Shown: positions 9,073-17,964 of the stretch, piece by piece | How the letters are laid out: the number at the start of each line of letters is the position of its first letter | How positions within the stretch are numbered: position 1 is the first letter of the stretch | From: Mycolicibacter sinensis | GTDB taxonomy: Bacteria; Actinomycetota; Actinomycetes; Mycobacteriales; Mycobacteriaceae | DNA length: 61,862 bases | Assembly: GCF_001667375.1 (NCBI RefSeq) | Contig: NZ_LZIN01000048.1 | Coordinates: 1 to 61,862 of the forward strand | Direction of reading: 5' to 3' | Notes under the pieces: model-generated | What the model was told of the DNA's origin: nothing | Databases searched by the model: none | Seen by the model: the letters and a program-made list of their open reading frames with translations, nothing else | Position numbers and translations under genes: made by a program

Positions 9073-10767
9073 GTGCGGGCTGACGCAGCGCCCAGCACCC
9101 GGGCTTTGCGGGGCTGGCAACGCCGGGCTCTGGTGCGCTACCTGACCGCCAAGCCGCGCGATTTTCTGATGGTGGCCACCCCCGGCGCCGGCAAGACGAC
9201 GTTTGCGCTGCGGATCGTCGCCGAGCTGCTGGCCGACCGCACCGTCGAGCGCATCACGATCGTGGTGCCCACCGATCACCTCAAGGTGCAGTGGGCGACC
9301 GCCGCCGCCGAACACGGCATCGCGCTGGACCCGCGGTTTTCCAACTCCGACGCGCAGACCAGCTCGGAGTACCACGGCGTCGTCGTCACCTACGCACAGG
9401 TCGCCAGCCACCCCGCCCGGCACCGGGTGCGGACCGAGGCCGCGAGAACCCTGGTGATCTTCGACGAGATCCACCACGGCGGCGACGCCAAAAGCTGGGG
9501 CGACGGCATCCGGGAGGCGTTCGACGATGCCACCCGCCGGTTGGCGCTGACCGGCACCCCGTTCCGCAGCGACGACAGCCCCATCCCGTTCGTCAACTAC
9601 GAGCCCGACGGCGCCGGCCACTTGCGCTCGGTGGCCGACGACAGCTATGGCTACCCCGAGGCGCTGGCCGACGGGGTGGTGCGCCCGGTGGTGTTCATGG
9701 CCTACTCGGGGGAGGCCCGCTGGCGCGACAGCGCCGGCGAGGAGCACGCCGCCCGGCTGGGCGAGCCGCTGACCGCCGAGCACACCGCCCGGGCCTGGCG
9801 CACCGCGCTGGACCCGGCCGGGCAGTGGATGCCGGCGGTGATCACCGCCGCGGACAAGCGGCTGCGCCAGCTGCGTGACGGCGGCATGGCCGACGCCGGC
9901 GGGATGGTGATCGCCTCGGATCAGAAGAATGCCCGTGCCTACGCCAAGCTGTTGACCACGCTCACCGGCGAGGAACCCACCGTGGTGCTCTCCGACGACG
10001 CAGGCGCGTCGGACAAGATCGCGCAGTTCTCCGCGTCCACCAGTCGCTGGCTGGTTGCGGTGCGGATGGTCTCTGAGGGTGTCGACGTGCCGCGACTGGC
10101 CGTCGGCGTGTACGCCACCAGTGCGTCCACCCCGTTGTTCTTCGCCCAGGCGATCGGCCGGTTCGTGCGGTCGCGCCGGCCCGGTGAGACGGCCAGCATC
10201 TTCCTGCCGTCGGTGCCGTCGCTGCTGGGCTTGGCCAGCGAGCTGGAACAGCAACGCAATCACGTGCTGGGCAAGCCGCACCGGGAGCCCTTCGGCGATG
10301 ACGAACTGGCCGAGGCCGGGCGGCGGCGCGACGAGCCCTCCGAGCTGGAGAACGCCTTCGAGTCGCTGGGGGCCGACGCCGAGTTGGACCAGGTGATCTT
10401 CGACGGCGCCTCGTTCGGCACCGCCACCCCGGCCGGCAGCGATGAAGAAGCCGACTATCTGGGCATCCCCGGTCTGCTGGATGCCAGCCAGATGCGCGAT
10501 CTGTTGCGCCAGCGCCAGGAGGAACAGCTGGACCGGCGATCGAAAGTGGCCGCCGCCGGCGGGGTTCCGGTGCCGGTGACCACGCACGGCCAGTTGCGGG
10601 CGCTGCGTCACGAGCTCAACGCGCTGGTGTCGGCGGCGCATCATCGGCTGGGCAAGCCGCACGGCTGGATCCACAACGAGTTGCGCCGCATCTGTGGCGG
10701 GCCGCCGGTGGCGGCAGCCACGTCGGATCAGCTGCGGGCGCGCATCGAGGCGATCCGGCAGTTGTAG
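9073..10767 (+). CDS. DEAD/DEAH-box helicase-like protein (superfamily 2)
   Basis: This 564-aa SF2 protein has Walker A ATPGAGKTT at 35-43, the DEIH box at 131-134 (LVIFDEIHHGGD), motif III LTGTPFRSDD and the arginine-finger motif QAIGRFVRSRR near 360. A charged C-terminal region follows without a recognised nuclease domain. It probably translocates on DNA or RNA during repair or RNA metabolism; the precise role is unknown. GTG 9073 was chosen because AGGAG precedes it at about 9063. The long frame upstream is antisense to the M24 gene and is not homologous. Confidence 0.85.
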   Translation: MRADAAPSTRALRGWQRRALVRYLTAKPRDFLMVATPGAGKTTFALRIVAELLADRTVERITIVVPTDHLKVQWATAAAEHGIALDPRFSNSDAQTSSEYHGVVVTYAQVASHPARHRVRTEAARTLVIFDEIHHGGDAKSWGDGIREAFDDATRRLALTGTPFRSDDSPIPFVNYEPDGAGHLRSVADDSYGYPEALADGVVRPVVFMAYSGEARWRDSAGEEHAARLGEPLTAEHTARAWRTALDPAGQWMPAVITAADKRLRQLRDGGMADAGGMVIASDQKNARAYAKLLTTLTGEEPTVVLSDDAGASDKIAQFSASTSRWLVAVRMVSEGVDVPRLAVGVYATSASTPLFFAQAIGRFVRSRRPGETASIFLPSVPSLLGLASELEQQRNHVLGKPHREPFGDDELAEAGRRRDEPSELENAFESLGADAELDQVIFDGASFGTATPAGSDEEADYLGIPGLLDASQMRDLLRQRQEEQLDRRSKVAAAGGVPVPVTTHGQLRALRHELNALVSAAHHRLGKPHGWIHNELRRICGGPPVAAATSDQLRARIEAIRQL

Positions 10768-10780
10768 GGCTGACAACGCT

Positions 10781-10844
10781 TCGCCGAGCGTGTACTGACT
10801 GCGAGAAGTCCGGCGAAATTTCGCAGCAGTTACACGCTCGGCGA
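10781..10844. repeat. Intergenic inverted repeat between helicase and PGRS gene
   Basis: Two 24-base arms (left 10781-10804, right 10821-10844) match over the outer 14 bases (TCGCCGAGCGTGTA) and the inner five (TGCGA), with a short mismatch between. It sits between two convergent stops (10767 and 10858). It may be a factor-independent terminator without a T-tract, or a dispersed palindrome. Confidence 0.65.
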
Positions 10845-10857
10845 GCGTCAACCCGGG

Positions 10858-13821
10858 TCAGGGCTGGCCTGCTGAACCTCCCTGGCCGGCGGTGCCGTTG
10901 CTGCCGTGAGCCCCGCCGGTGCCGGCCGAGCCGTCGGTGCCGTCGATGACGGTGTTGCCCTGCGAGACCTGACCTGCGGCGCCGCCGGAACCGCCGTCAC
11001 CGCCCGCCGCGCCGGTCCCGGCGGTACCCGCCGCGCCACCGGCACCCGCGGTGCCCGCGCCGTCGGCACCGTGTCCGGCATTCCCGCCGTTGCCGCCGTT
11101 ACCGGCGTCACCGCCGTTCCCGCCGGCGCCGCCGTTCCCGCCGTCACCGCCGTCACCTGCTGTGCTCACGTTCCCGTTGCTGACGGCACCGCCGGCGCCA
11201 CCGTTACCTCCAGCACCGCCGACGTCGCCGTCCGCGCCATTCCCGCCGCTACCACCGGCACCGCCGTCACCGCCGACACCACTCACCGTGCCGCCGGCTC
11301 CACCCGCTCCACCGGTGCCGCCGTTGCTGCCGCTGGTGCCGCTGGCCCCGTTACCTCCGTTACCACCGTGACCACCGTTACCGCCAGTCGCGTCGCCGGT
11401 GCCATCGGTGTCGCCGTAGCCGCCGTTGCCACCGTTCCCGCCGGCTGCCCCGGTGCCGCCGTTGCCGCCGTCGCCACCGTTACCACCGATACCGTTGCCG
11501 GTGTTGACGTCGCCGTTGCCGCCGATACCGCCGTTGCCGCCCGCCCCGCCGGCCCCGCCGTCCCCGCCGGTACCGCCGGCCCCGCCGGTGCCGTTGACGC
11601 CCAGCTCGGCGCCGAATACGGTGCCGCCACCCCCGCCGTTTCCACCGGACGCGCCGAGACCACCGCTACCTCCGGACCCGCCGTTACCACCGGTGGCGTC
11701 TTCGGCGGCGTTCGCGAAGCCGCCGCCGAGCCCGCCGTTGCCGCCGGCCTGCCCGACCGCCGCACCCGGATCGCCGGCGCCGCCGTCGGCCCCGATACCG
11801 CCACTGCCGTCGACGGTGGTGGGGGCGTCGGTGCCGTTTCCGGCCGCCGGCGGGATGTTCTGCGCCGGCGGGTTGCCGCCGGTGCCATCCACGCCGTTAC
11901 CGCCGGCGCCGCCCCTGCCGCCGTTACCGATCGCCCCGGCCGCGCCGCCGGCGCCGCCGTTACCGCCGTCCTGGGCGATGGTGCCGTTGCCGACGGTGAC
12001 CACTTGGCCGTCAGCGCCCGCGCCACCGTTACCGCCGTTGCCGACTCCGGTGGCCGCCGCACCGGCGGTGCCGTCGGCGGCGGTGGTGCTGCCGTCACCG
12101 CTGAGCCCGCCGCTGCCGACGCCGCCCGCGGTACCCGCGTCTCCGGCGTTGCCGCCGTTACCACCGCTGCCCGCGATGGTTCCGGTTCCTCCTGCGGCGC
12201 CGGCTCCGCCGTCACCGCCGTCACCGGCGTTGCCCGCGGCTCCGCCGTTGCCGCCGACGCCGCCGGCACCTACGGCACCGTTGCTGTACCCGTCGGCCTG
12301 TGCCGCACCACCGGCACCGCCGGCGCCGCCGTTGGCGCCGGTACCGCCGTTGCCGCCGCTGCCGCCGTCGGTGCCGTTACCGCCGTCGGCGCCACTGCCG
12401 GCCTCAGCGTCGGCGCCGTTGGTGCCCTGAACACCGTCGCCGCCCTTACCGCCGTTACCGCCCGAGCCACCGGCTCCACCGACACCGCCATTACCGGCGT
12501 TGGCTCCGCCTAAGCCACCACTACCGCCGCTGCCGCCGAGGCCGCCGTCGGTGCCGTTGCCGCCGTCGAGGTCGGTGGCAGTGCCCGCGGTACCCGCGGC
12601 GCCGTTCGCACCGTTGCCGCCGGCCCCGCCGTTGCCACCGTTGCCGTACGCGCCGCCGTTGCCACCGGCGCCACCGTTACCGCCGGCCGCCCCGGCCACC
12701 GCATTGGCATCGGTGGCCGCGTCGTAGCCGTTGCCGCCGTTGCCGCCGTTGCCGCCACCGCCCAGGGTGCCGTCGCTGCCGCTGCCGCCGAACAAGCTCG
12801 CTCCCAGGCCGCCCTTACCGCCGGTGCCCGGTGCCGCACCGTTGCCGCCCGCGCCGCCGTTGAGGTTCGCCACGGTCCCGGTCGCGCCGTTGCCGCCGTT
12901 GCCGGCCGCGCCGCCAGTACCGCCGTTGCCGCCGATGCCCAGGATCGACGAACCGGCGCCACCGTTGCCGCCGTTACCACCGTTGGTGCCGTTGGCACCG
13001 GTGCCATCCCCGCCATTGGCGAACGACCCGGTCGTCCCGTTCCAGCCGGCACCGCCGATACCACCGTCGCCGCCGTTGCCGATCGCGCCCATGCCGAAGA
13101 AGTCCTGGGCCTGACCCGAGGAACCGCCATTGCCGCCATTACCGGCGGCCAGGGCCGCGGTCGCCGCACCGCCGGCGCCGCCGTCGCCGCCGTTGCCCCA
13201 CATCTCCCCGCCGTGGCCACCGTTGCCACCATCGGCGCCCAGGCCACCGGCGCCACCGTCACCGCCATTGCCGATCCCCCCGGCATGCCCGCCGTTACCA
13301 CCGGCCATCTCGTCCACCGTCGACGACCAGCCATCACCACCATCGCCGAACCACAGCCCGCCGTTACCACCATCGGGATCGGCCTCGGTGCCATCGACAC
13401 CGTTGCAGATCATCCCGCAGAAGCCCTCGGTGAACGGCGCGAACAGCTGGTTGATCATCCCGTTGACGCTCGCCCCGAAGTCAGAGTTGATCCAGTCCTG
13501 CATCATGTCGTGCAGCGGCATGTAGAAGTAGGTGTCCCACATCTGGGCCAGCTCCGCCCCTGACGCGTCGGCCGAACCGGACAGATCCCAGTCCGAGCCC
13601 GTGAACAGACTGTCGAAATCGTTGGACAGGTTGCCCCACGCACTCGGGTCGAACAGATCTGCCAACAAATCATCGAAGTCGGCATTGGCCGCCGGCGCCG
13701 CCGCCAACGGCGACAAGCCCAACGCCAGGAACGCCCCGACCGAGGCGGCGGCACCTACCGCGCGGTCTCGCCGACGGGTCCTCGCCCGACTGTTCCCCTG
13801 TTCACGCCGACGCTCACCCAT
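10858..13821 (-). CDS. PGRS-repeat exported protein without a PE domain (copy 1)
   Basis: This 987-aa protein has an Arg-rich n-region and a hydrophobic segment ending APAANA, with likely cleavage after Ala47 (Sec or Tat). A conserved acidic segment follows (DFDDLLADLFDPSAWGNL), then LFAPFTEGFCGMICNG with a Cys pair and LWFGDGGDGW at about 140. The rest is GGxGG repeats of the polymorphic GC-rich sequence type. The PE domain of classical PE_PGRS proteins is absent. ATG 13821 follows AAGGGGAG. It is probably cell-envelope-associated or secreted (inference). Its N-terminal ~145 residues resemble those of the PGRS genes at 56976 and 60968. Confidence 0.85.
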   Translation of the reverse strand: MGERRREQGNSRARTRRRDRAVGAAASVGAFLALGLSPLAAAPAANADFDDLLADLFDPSAWGNLSNDFDSLFTGSDWDLSGSADASGAELAQMWDTYFYMPLHDMMQDWINSDFGASVNGMINQLFAPFTEGFCGMICNGVDGTEADPDGGNGGLWFGDGGDGWSSTVDEMAGGNGGHAGGIGNGGDGGAGGLGADGGNGGHGGEMWGNGGDGGAGGAATAALAAGNGGNGGSSGQAQDFFGMGAIGNGGDGGIGGAGWNGTTGSFANGGDGTGANGTNGGNGGNGGAGSSILGIGGNGGTGGAAGNGGNGATGTVANLNGGAGGNGAAPGTGGKGGLGASLFGGSGSDGTLGGGGNGGNGGNGYDAATDANAVAGAAGGNGGAGGNGGAYGNGGNGGAGGNGANGAAGTAGTATDLDGGNGTDGGLGGSGGSGGLGGANAGNGGVGGAGGSGGNGGKGGDGVQGTNGADAEAGSGADGGNGTDGGSGGNGGTGANGGAGGAGGAAQADGYSNGAVGAGGVGGNGGAAGNAGDGGDGGAGAAGGTGTIAGSGGNGGNAGDAGTAGGVGSGGLSGDGSTTAADGTAGAAATGVGNGGNGGAGADGQVVTVGNGTIAQDGGNGGAGGAAGAIGNGGRGGAGGNGVDGTGGNPPAQNIPPAAGNGTDAPTTVDGSGGIGADGGAGDPGAAVGQAGGNGGLGGGFANAAEDATGGNGGSGGSGGLGASGGNGGGGGTVFGAELGVNGTGGAGGTGGDGGAGGAGGNGGIGGNGDVNTGNGIGGNGGDGGNGGTGAAGGNGGNGGYGDTDGTGDATGGNGGHGGNGGNGASGTSGSNGGTGGAGGAGGTVSGVGGDGGAGGSGGNGADGDVGGAGGNGGAGGAVSNGNVSTAGDGGDGGNGGAGGNGGDAGNGGNGGNAGHGADGAGTAGAGGAAGTAGTGAAGGDGGSGGAAGQVSQGNTVIDGTDGSAGTGGAHGSNGTAGQGGSAGQP
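10870..13390. repeat. PGRS coding repeat tract
   Basis: This is a degenerate 9-bp-periodic tract, on the plus strand mostly CCGCCGTTGCCG/CCACCGTTACCG variants, encoding Gly-Gly-X triplets on the minus strand. Such tracts recombine and are hard to assemble, so length and internal order should be treated with caution. Confidence 0.85.
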
Positions 13822-14179
13822 TGCTACTCCCCTTCCGAACGGACTCAGCTGCCTCTCAGCTCGCAGCATAAACGACCTTAGGTTGCACAACCGTCAATTT
13901 GTGAAATAAGGCCCAAATACGCCCGAACGTCGCCTTATCGCGGCGACATCTTTGGCGTAGTTTTCGTGCTGAATCCCCCACGCAACGACTTTGTTAACGT
14001 TTCGTCAGCCCCGACCCGTGGCCCGTCTCGCTACACAACGCCCAAGAAAACGAGCTCTTATCTGGAGCCTCGACAGGAAATTTACGTGGAAAATAATTTA
14101 CGAGAAAACCCTTAGTTTCTACAAGCGGACATCTTCGTTCTCGGCCTCTGTGGCGTCCAGCCGAGCGGTAACCGCCGGG
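13822..14179. other. Intergenic region upstream of PGRS gene, comparatively AT-rich
   Basis: No convincing gene is seen in these 358 bases. The stretch at about 14065-14130 contains several A/T runs (GAAAATAATTTACG, AAACCCTTAG) that stand out from the high-GC surroundings. It is the probable promoter region of the minus-strand PGRS gene and a possible site for the AT-preferring silencer Lsr2 (inference). The ydbT stop lies at its right edge. Confidence 0.5.
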
Positions 14180-15664
14180 CTACCGCGCCCACACGCTGTC
14201 GGCCACCCACGGCGAAGCCTGCGCGGCCACCGACCACGCCCACTCCTCCGGCACGTCGACCACCCGGTAGGCCTTCACCCCGGCGGCGGTGGCCGCGATC
14301 AGCGTCGCCACCCCGGCCCGGCGCTGAAACCAGCTTTGGCGCACCGTCCAGGCGATGATGCCCGCGGTGGCGATGCAGTAGCGGCGCTGTTCCCAACTGC
14401 CGGTACGGGCCGAAAGCCATTGCGGGTCAACGCGATGCCCCAGGGCACCCGCCCGGTCGGCGGCCAGCAGCGCCGCGCAGAGCATCAGCGCCGCCCAGGC
14501 CGGCCAGTGCCACGCCGGCACCGCCTCGACCGCCGCCACGACGGCCAGTCCCACCCCGAGCGCCACCGGCAGCAGCATCGCCCGTGTCCAGCGGCGGCGA
14601 ACCGCCGCCGGGCCATGCCCGCGCAGCGGCCCGGTGACCGCGACCGGGTCGCCCACCAGCCCGGTCAGCACCTGCTCGGCAGTGGCCCGCGGGCACGGCG
14701 GCAGCAGGATCGAGGATTCGCCCACGCCGGTGACGCCGGTCATCGCCGCGTCCAGCCGCGCGCCGCCGAACAGCCGCACCAGCAGGGGCCGCCGTAGCGT
14801 TCCGCCGCGCAGCCGGCGCATGTCGTAGCTGTGCTGGCGCACCCGCAGCAACCCGTGGCTCAACTCGAGCACGTCGGCGGCCGCCCCGGTACTGCGGGAC
14901 AACACCAGATTTCCGTAGGTCAGCAGGGATCTCAGCACCGCCAGCATGATCGCCGCCACCAGCACCAGCGCGGCGATCACCGCCGCGGTCTGCTGCGGCC
15001 CGAACCGCTCGGCGGCGGCGCGCCAGAACCGGCTCAGCGGCGACTCCTCCACCGCCGCCCAGGCCCCGCTCTGGTACAGCGCACCCACCGCGGCACCGAT
15101 CGTCAACAGCCCGGACAGATTCAGGGCGCTGTAGCGCAACCACGATGGGCGCCATCGGGCCAGCACCGTCGCGGGAACCGGCGCCGGGGAGGCAACCGGC
15201 TGGCCGGTGTGTGCCAGCAGGGCCTTGCGCAGCCGCGGCACCTGGCTGATCTCGACCGCGTCCAGCTCGAACATGGTGTCCCCAGCGGCCTGCTGGCCGG
15301 TGCTGACCCGCAGCACCGTCAGGCCCAGCAGCCGGTGCAGCAGCCGGGCGTCGGTCTCCACCGAACGAATCCTGTTGCGCGGCACCGAAAGCACCTTGCG
15401 GCGCAGCAGGCCCGAGCGCAGCTGCACCCGGCCGGCCTCGGGGTCCGGTTCGATCCGATAGGTGGTGGTGAACCAGCGTGTCACCCCGACCACGGCGATC
15501 ACCCACACCACCGCGAGCACCCACACCGAATTATTGGTGGCCGAACCGAATACGACGACCGCGATCAGCAGCGGCAACTCGCGCAGTACCTCGTGCAGCG
15601 GATGCACCAGCAGCATCCGCGGGCTCAGCCGCTGCCATTGCTCAGCGCGTTGCGTGCTGTTCAT
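14180..15664 (-). CDS. PH-domain membrane protein, YdbT type
   Basis: This 494-aa membrane protein of the bacterial PH (bPH2, former DUF304) family has a pair of hydrophobic segments at about 30-60, followed by a PH repeat (TTYRIEPDPEAGRVQLRSGL, then RIRSVETDARLLHRLLGL). Two more TM pairs and two more repeats follow (about 195-360 and 360-494). This is the three-repeat layout of YdbT. Its usual partner YdbS is encoded at 17965-18477, separated by 2.3 kb of other genes. YdbS/YdbT proteins have been linked to membrane homeostasis and bacteriocin resistance in Bacillus. The function in mycobacteria is unknown. Confidence 0.82.
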   Translation of the reverse strand: MNSTQRAEQWQRLSPRMLLVHPLHEVLRELPLLIAVVVFGSATNNSVWVLAVVWVIAVVGVTRWFTTTYRIEPDPEAGRVQLRSGLLRRKVLSVPRNRIRSVETDARLLHRLLGLTVLRVSTGQQAAGDTMFELDAVEISQVPRLRKALLAHTGQPVASPAPVPATVLARWRPSWLRYSALNLSGLLTIGAAVGALYQSGAWAAVEESPLSRFWRAAAERFGPQQTAAVIAALVLVAAIMLAVLRSLLTYGNLVLSRSTGAAADVLELSHGLLRVRQHSYDMRRLRGGTLRRPLLVRLFGGARLDAAMTGVTGVGESSILLPPCPRATAEQVLTGLVGDPVAVTGPLRGHGPAAVRRRWTRAMLLPVALGVGLAVVAAVEAVPAWHWPAWAALMLCAALLAADRAGALGHRVDPQWLSARTGSWEQRRYCIATAGIIAWTVRQSWFQRRAGVATLIAATAAGVKAYRVVDVPEEWAWSVAAQASPWVADSVWAR

Positions 15665-15750
15665 CTGCCTTCTCCGTGCCCTGGCGAACTGCGGGTCAGC
15701 CTCTCGCCGCGCCCTGCTTGGAACCGTAGCCGCAAAGGTTGCCTAGTGAC

Positions 15751-16233
15751 CTATGAAGGCTCGTCTCCGGTGGGAGCGCCGTCGGCGGTGGCCAGGTGGC
15801 GCAGAACTCGTTCGTTGAGGGCGGTGAACATGTCGAGCTCAGCCGGGCTGAGCAGGTCGATGAAGTTTCGGCGCACATCCTCCACGTGGCCGGGCGCCGC
15901 CTTCTCGATGGCGGCGCGGCCGGCCGGCATCAGCCGGACCATGGTGCTGCGGGCGTCGTCGGGGTTGGGCTCCCGGCTGATCAGCCCGTCCTTCTGCATG
16001 CGCCGCACCTGGTGGGAGAGACGGCTCTTCTCCCAGCTCAGCGCTTTGCACAGGGCGTGGGCGGGCATGCGGTCTTCGTCGGCTGCCGAAAGCACCGCGA
16101 GGACCGCGTAGTCGGCGCCGGACAGGCCGGATTGCTGCAGGCGTCGGTTGAGGTGGGCCTCGATCTGTTGATGCGCGTACACGAACGCCCGCCAGGCGCG
16201 ATCTTCACGAGGGTTCAGCCAGTTCGGTTCCAT
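15751..16233 (-). CDS. MarR-family transcriptional regulator
   Basis: This 160-aa winged-helix regulator has LSGADYAVLAVLSAADEDRM and the recognition helix region LSWEKSRLSHQVRRMQKDGL, with the wing ISREPNPDDARSTMVRLM. It is divergent from the F420-reductase-like gene at 16332. The 98-bp gap between them holds two palindromes that fit MarR operators, so it probably represses both itself and the divergent operon and responds to a small-molecule ligand. Confidence 0.9.
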   Translation of the reverse strand: MEPNWLNPREDRAWRAFVYAHQQIEAHLNRRLQQSGLSGADYAVLAVLSAADEDRMPAHALCKALSWEKSRLSHQVRRMQKDGLISREPNPDDARSTMVRLMPAGRAAIEKAAPGHVEDVRRNFIDLLSPAELDMFTALNERVLRHLATADGAPTGDEPS

Positions 16234-16254
16234 CCGCCTCCACGCCTCCGGTTG

Positions 16255-16274
16255 TTTGTTGACACATCAACAAA
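16255..16274. promoter_or_regulatory. Probable MarR operator 1
   Basis: TTTGTTGA-CACA-TCAACAAA is a perfect 8-bp inverted repeat, 22 bp upstream of the marR start. TTGACA inside it could also serve as a -35 element. Confidence 0.75.
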
Positions 16275-16285
16275 GCAGGTTTAAT

Positions 16286-16299
16286 GTTGATCCATCAAC
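16286..16299. promoter_or_regulatory. Probable MarR operator 2
   Basis: GTTGA-TCCA-TCAAC is a perfect 5-bp inverted repeat with the same half-site as operator 1 and the same 4-base spacer. Its centre is 28 bp away. It lies 33 bp upstream of the 16332 start codon. Confidence 0.72.
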
Positions 16300-16331
16300 C
16301 TTTTCCATCGTAACTCAAGACGGGATACCTC

Positions 16332-16955
16332 ATGAGCAGCATCAGCATCATCGGCACCGGGAACATGGCCCGCACCATCGGCACGCTGGCGGTAGCGGGC
16401 GGTAACACCGTCGAGATCATCGGCCGCGATCAGTCCAAGGCCGCCGACCTGGCCAAAACTCTCGGCGACAGCGCCACGACCGGACAGTTCGGCGCCGTTC
16501 CGGCCGGGGACATCGTCATCGTGTCCCTGTTGTACGCCAGTGTCGTTCCCGTCGTCACCCAGTACGGGGACGCTCTCGCGGGCAAGGTCATCGTCGACAT
16601 CAGCAACCCCTTCAACTCCGCGGCCGACGGGCTGGCCATTGCCGATGACACCTCGGTCGCGCAGGAAGTTGCCAAGGCCGCTCCGGCCAGCGCCAGCGTG
16701 GTGAAAGCCTTCAACACCGTCTTCGGCGTCGTCCTCGCCCAGGGCCGGCCGCTCGACGTGTTCATCGCCGGCGACGACGCGCGCGCCAAAGCGGACGTCG
16801 CGGAGTTCATCGAGAGCCTTCAGCTGCGCCCGCTGGACGTCGGCGACTTGCACATGGCGCACTGGCTGGAAGGAACGGGCCTGGTCGTGATGGGTCTCGC
16901 CCGCCACGGGGTGGGGAACTTCGACTTCGCGCTCGGCGCCAGCCCTGCCGCCTGA
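16332..16955 (+). CDS. NADPH-dependent F420 reductase-like NAD(P)-binding protein
   Basis: This 207-aa Rossmann protein starts SISIIGTGNMARTIG (dinucleotide motif GTGNMA at 8-13) and has IVDISNPFN and VVKAFNTVFG, as in the F420:NADP oxidoreductase (Fno) family. Fno moves hydride between NADPH and coenzyme F420. Divergent relatives are often induced next to MarR/HxlR regulators with other, unknown substrates. The gene is the first of a two-gene plus-strand unit with the luciferase-like gene 85 bp downstream, which would suit an F420-supplying and F420-using pair. Confidence 0.8.
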   Translation: MSSISIIGTGNMARTIGTLAVAGGNTVEIIGRDQSKAADLAKTLGDSATTGQFGAVPAGDIVIVSLLYASVVPVVTQYGDALAGKVIVDISNPFNSAADGLAIADDTSVAQEVAKAAPASASVVKAFNTVFGVVLAQGRPLDVFIAGDDARAKADVAEFIESLQLRPLDVGDLHMAHWLEGTGLVVMGLARHGVGNFDFALGASPAA

Positions 16956-17040
16956 GCCGCCCCGGCGCCGTCCATCTCGTCCATGAGCAGGGCCCTTGCG
17001 CGCCCTGGCACTGGTTGAGGGATCACCGAAAGGATCCGTT

Positions 17041-17952
17041 ATGAAGCTTGGTTTCGCCCTTCCCATCGTCGGGCCCGCGATCAGCAGCGCCGCTGGTCTG
17101 AGCGGGTTCTGCCGCGGACTCGAGGACCTCGGCTACGACACGCTATGGGTCGGCGATCGACTGGTCACGCCGGTCGACATGCACAGCACCTATCCGGGCA
17201 AAGAGCAGCCGTACCCGCCGCAGATGACCCGCTACCTCGATCCGGTGCTGCTGTGGACGGTCGCTGCGACGGCGACCACCCGGATACGACTGAACGCCAG
17301 CACGCTCAGCACGTTCTACTACGAGCCGGTGCACTTGGCCCGGCTGCTCACCACGCTCGACGTGCTCAGCGACGGCCGCCTGGAGGTCGGCGTGGGACTC
17401 GGGTGGATGAAGGACGAGCACGACATCGCCCGCGGCGCGGACTGGCGCCGACGCGGGCCGATGCTCGATGACCTGCTGGCGTTCCTGCAGAAGTGGTGGA
17501 CGACCACCCCGGTGGCCTGGGACAGCGAATTCTTCACGCTGCCGCCGGTGCATGCCGACCTGCGCCCGGTCCAGGCCGGCGGGCCGCCCATCTGGATCGG
17601 CGGTGCCAGCGAGGCCGCGATGCGCAGGGTCGGCCGCAGCGGCACCGGCTGGCTCGGGGTCGAGGGGCTGCAGGACGCGGTCACCGACCACCTGTGGTCG
17701 ATTGCCCGCCGTGCGGCCAAGGATGCCGGCCGCGATCCGGACGCGCTCAAGACGGCCATGCGGATCAACCTCGAACCGGGCGCGTCCGTCGACTCGGTTG
17801 CCGACAGGCTCGAGCGCCTCGCCGGGTCCGGTGCGGATGAGGCGATCGTGGATGCGTTCGCCCTGTTCCCCACCCTTGACCAGATGCTTGACTTCGCCGG
17901 CCAGGTGATCGATCGCTGGGGTGATCGGGGAGAACTCGATCGTTGTGGCTAG
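17041..17952 (+). CDS. LLM-class flavin/F420-dependent oxidoreductase (luciferase-like)
   Basis: This 303-aa TIM-barrel protein of the luciferase-like monooxygenase class reads MKLGFALPIVGPAIS, GYDTLWVGDRL, RLEVGVGLGWMKDEH and GGPPIWIGGASEAAMRR. Mycobacterial members of this subgroup commonly use F420, and the adjacent Fno-like gene supports that (inference). The start ATG 17041 follows GAAAGGA. The gene converges on ydbS with 12 bp between the stops. Confidence 0.87.
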   Translation: MKLGFALPIVGPAISSAAGLSGFCRGLEDLGYDTLWVGDRLVTPVDMHSTYPGKEQPYPPQMTRYLDPVLLWTVAATATTRIRLNASTLSTFYYEPVHLARLLTTLDVLSDGRLEVGVGLGWMKDEHDIARGADWRRRGPMLDDLLAFLQKWWTTTPVAWDSEFFTLPPVHADLRPVQAGGPPIWIGGASEAAMRRVGRSGTGWLGVEGLQDAVTDHLWSIARRAAKDAGRDPDALKTAMRINLEPGASVDSVADRLERLAGSGADEAIVDAFALFPTLDQMLDFAGQVIDRWGDRGELDRCG

Positions 17953-17964
17953 CCGGTCCGGGAC

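Noticed and set aside
9028..10851. 607-codon frame on the minus strand
   Set aside because: Antisense to the helicase with complete SF2 motifs; no homology of its own.
10906..12513. Several Pro-rich and Ala/Val-rich frames inside the first PGRS gene
   Set aside because: They are alternative-frame readings of the repeat tract, without start signals or conserved domains.
10858..13400. Regular short repeats that could suggest a CRISPR array
   Set aside because: The period is about 9 bp, there are no unique spacers, the tract lies in a long coding frame, and no cas genes are nearby.
10858..13821. Annotation of the PGRS proteins as PE_PGRS
   Set aside because: The N-terminus is a signal peptide and the DFDD...AWGNL block; there is no PE domain of about 110 residues with its Pro-Glu motif.
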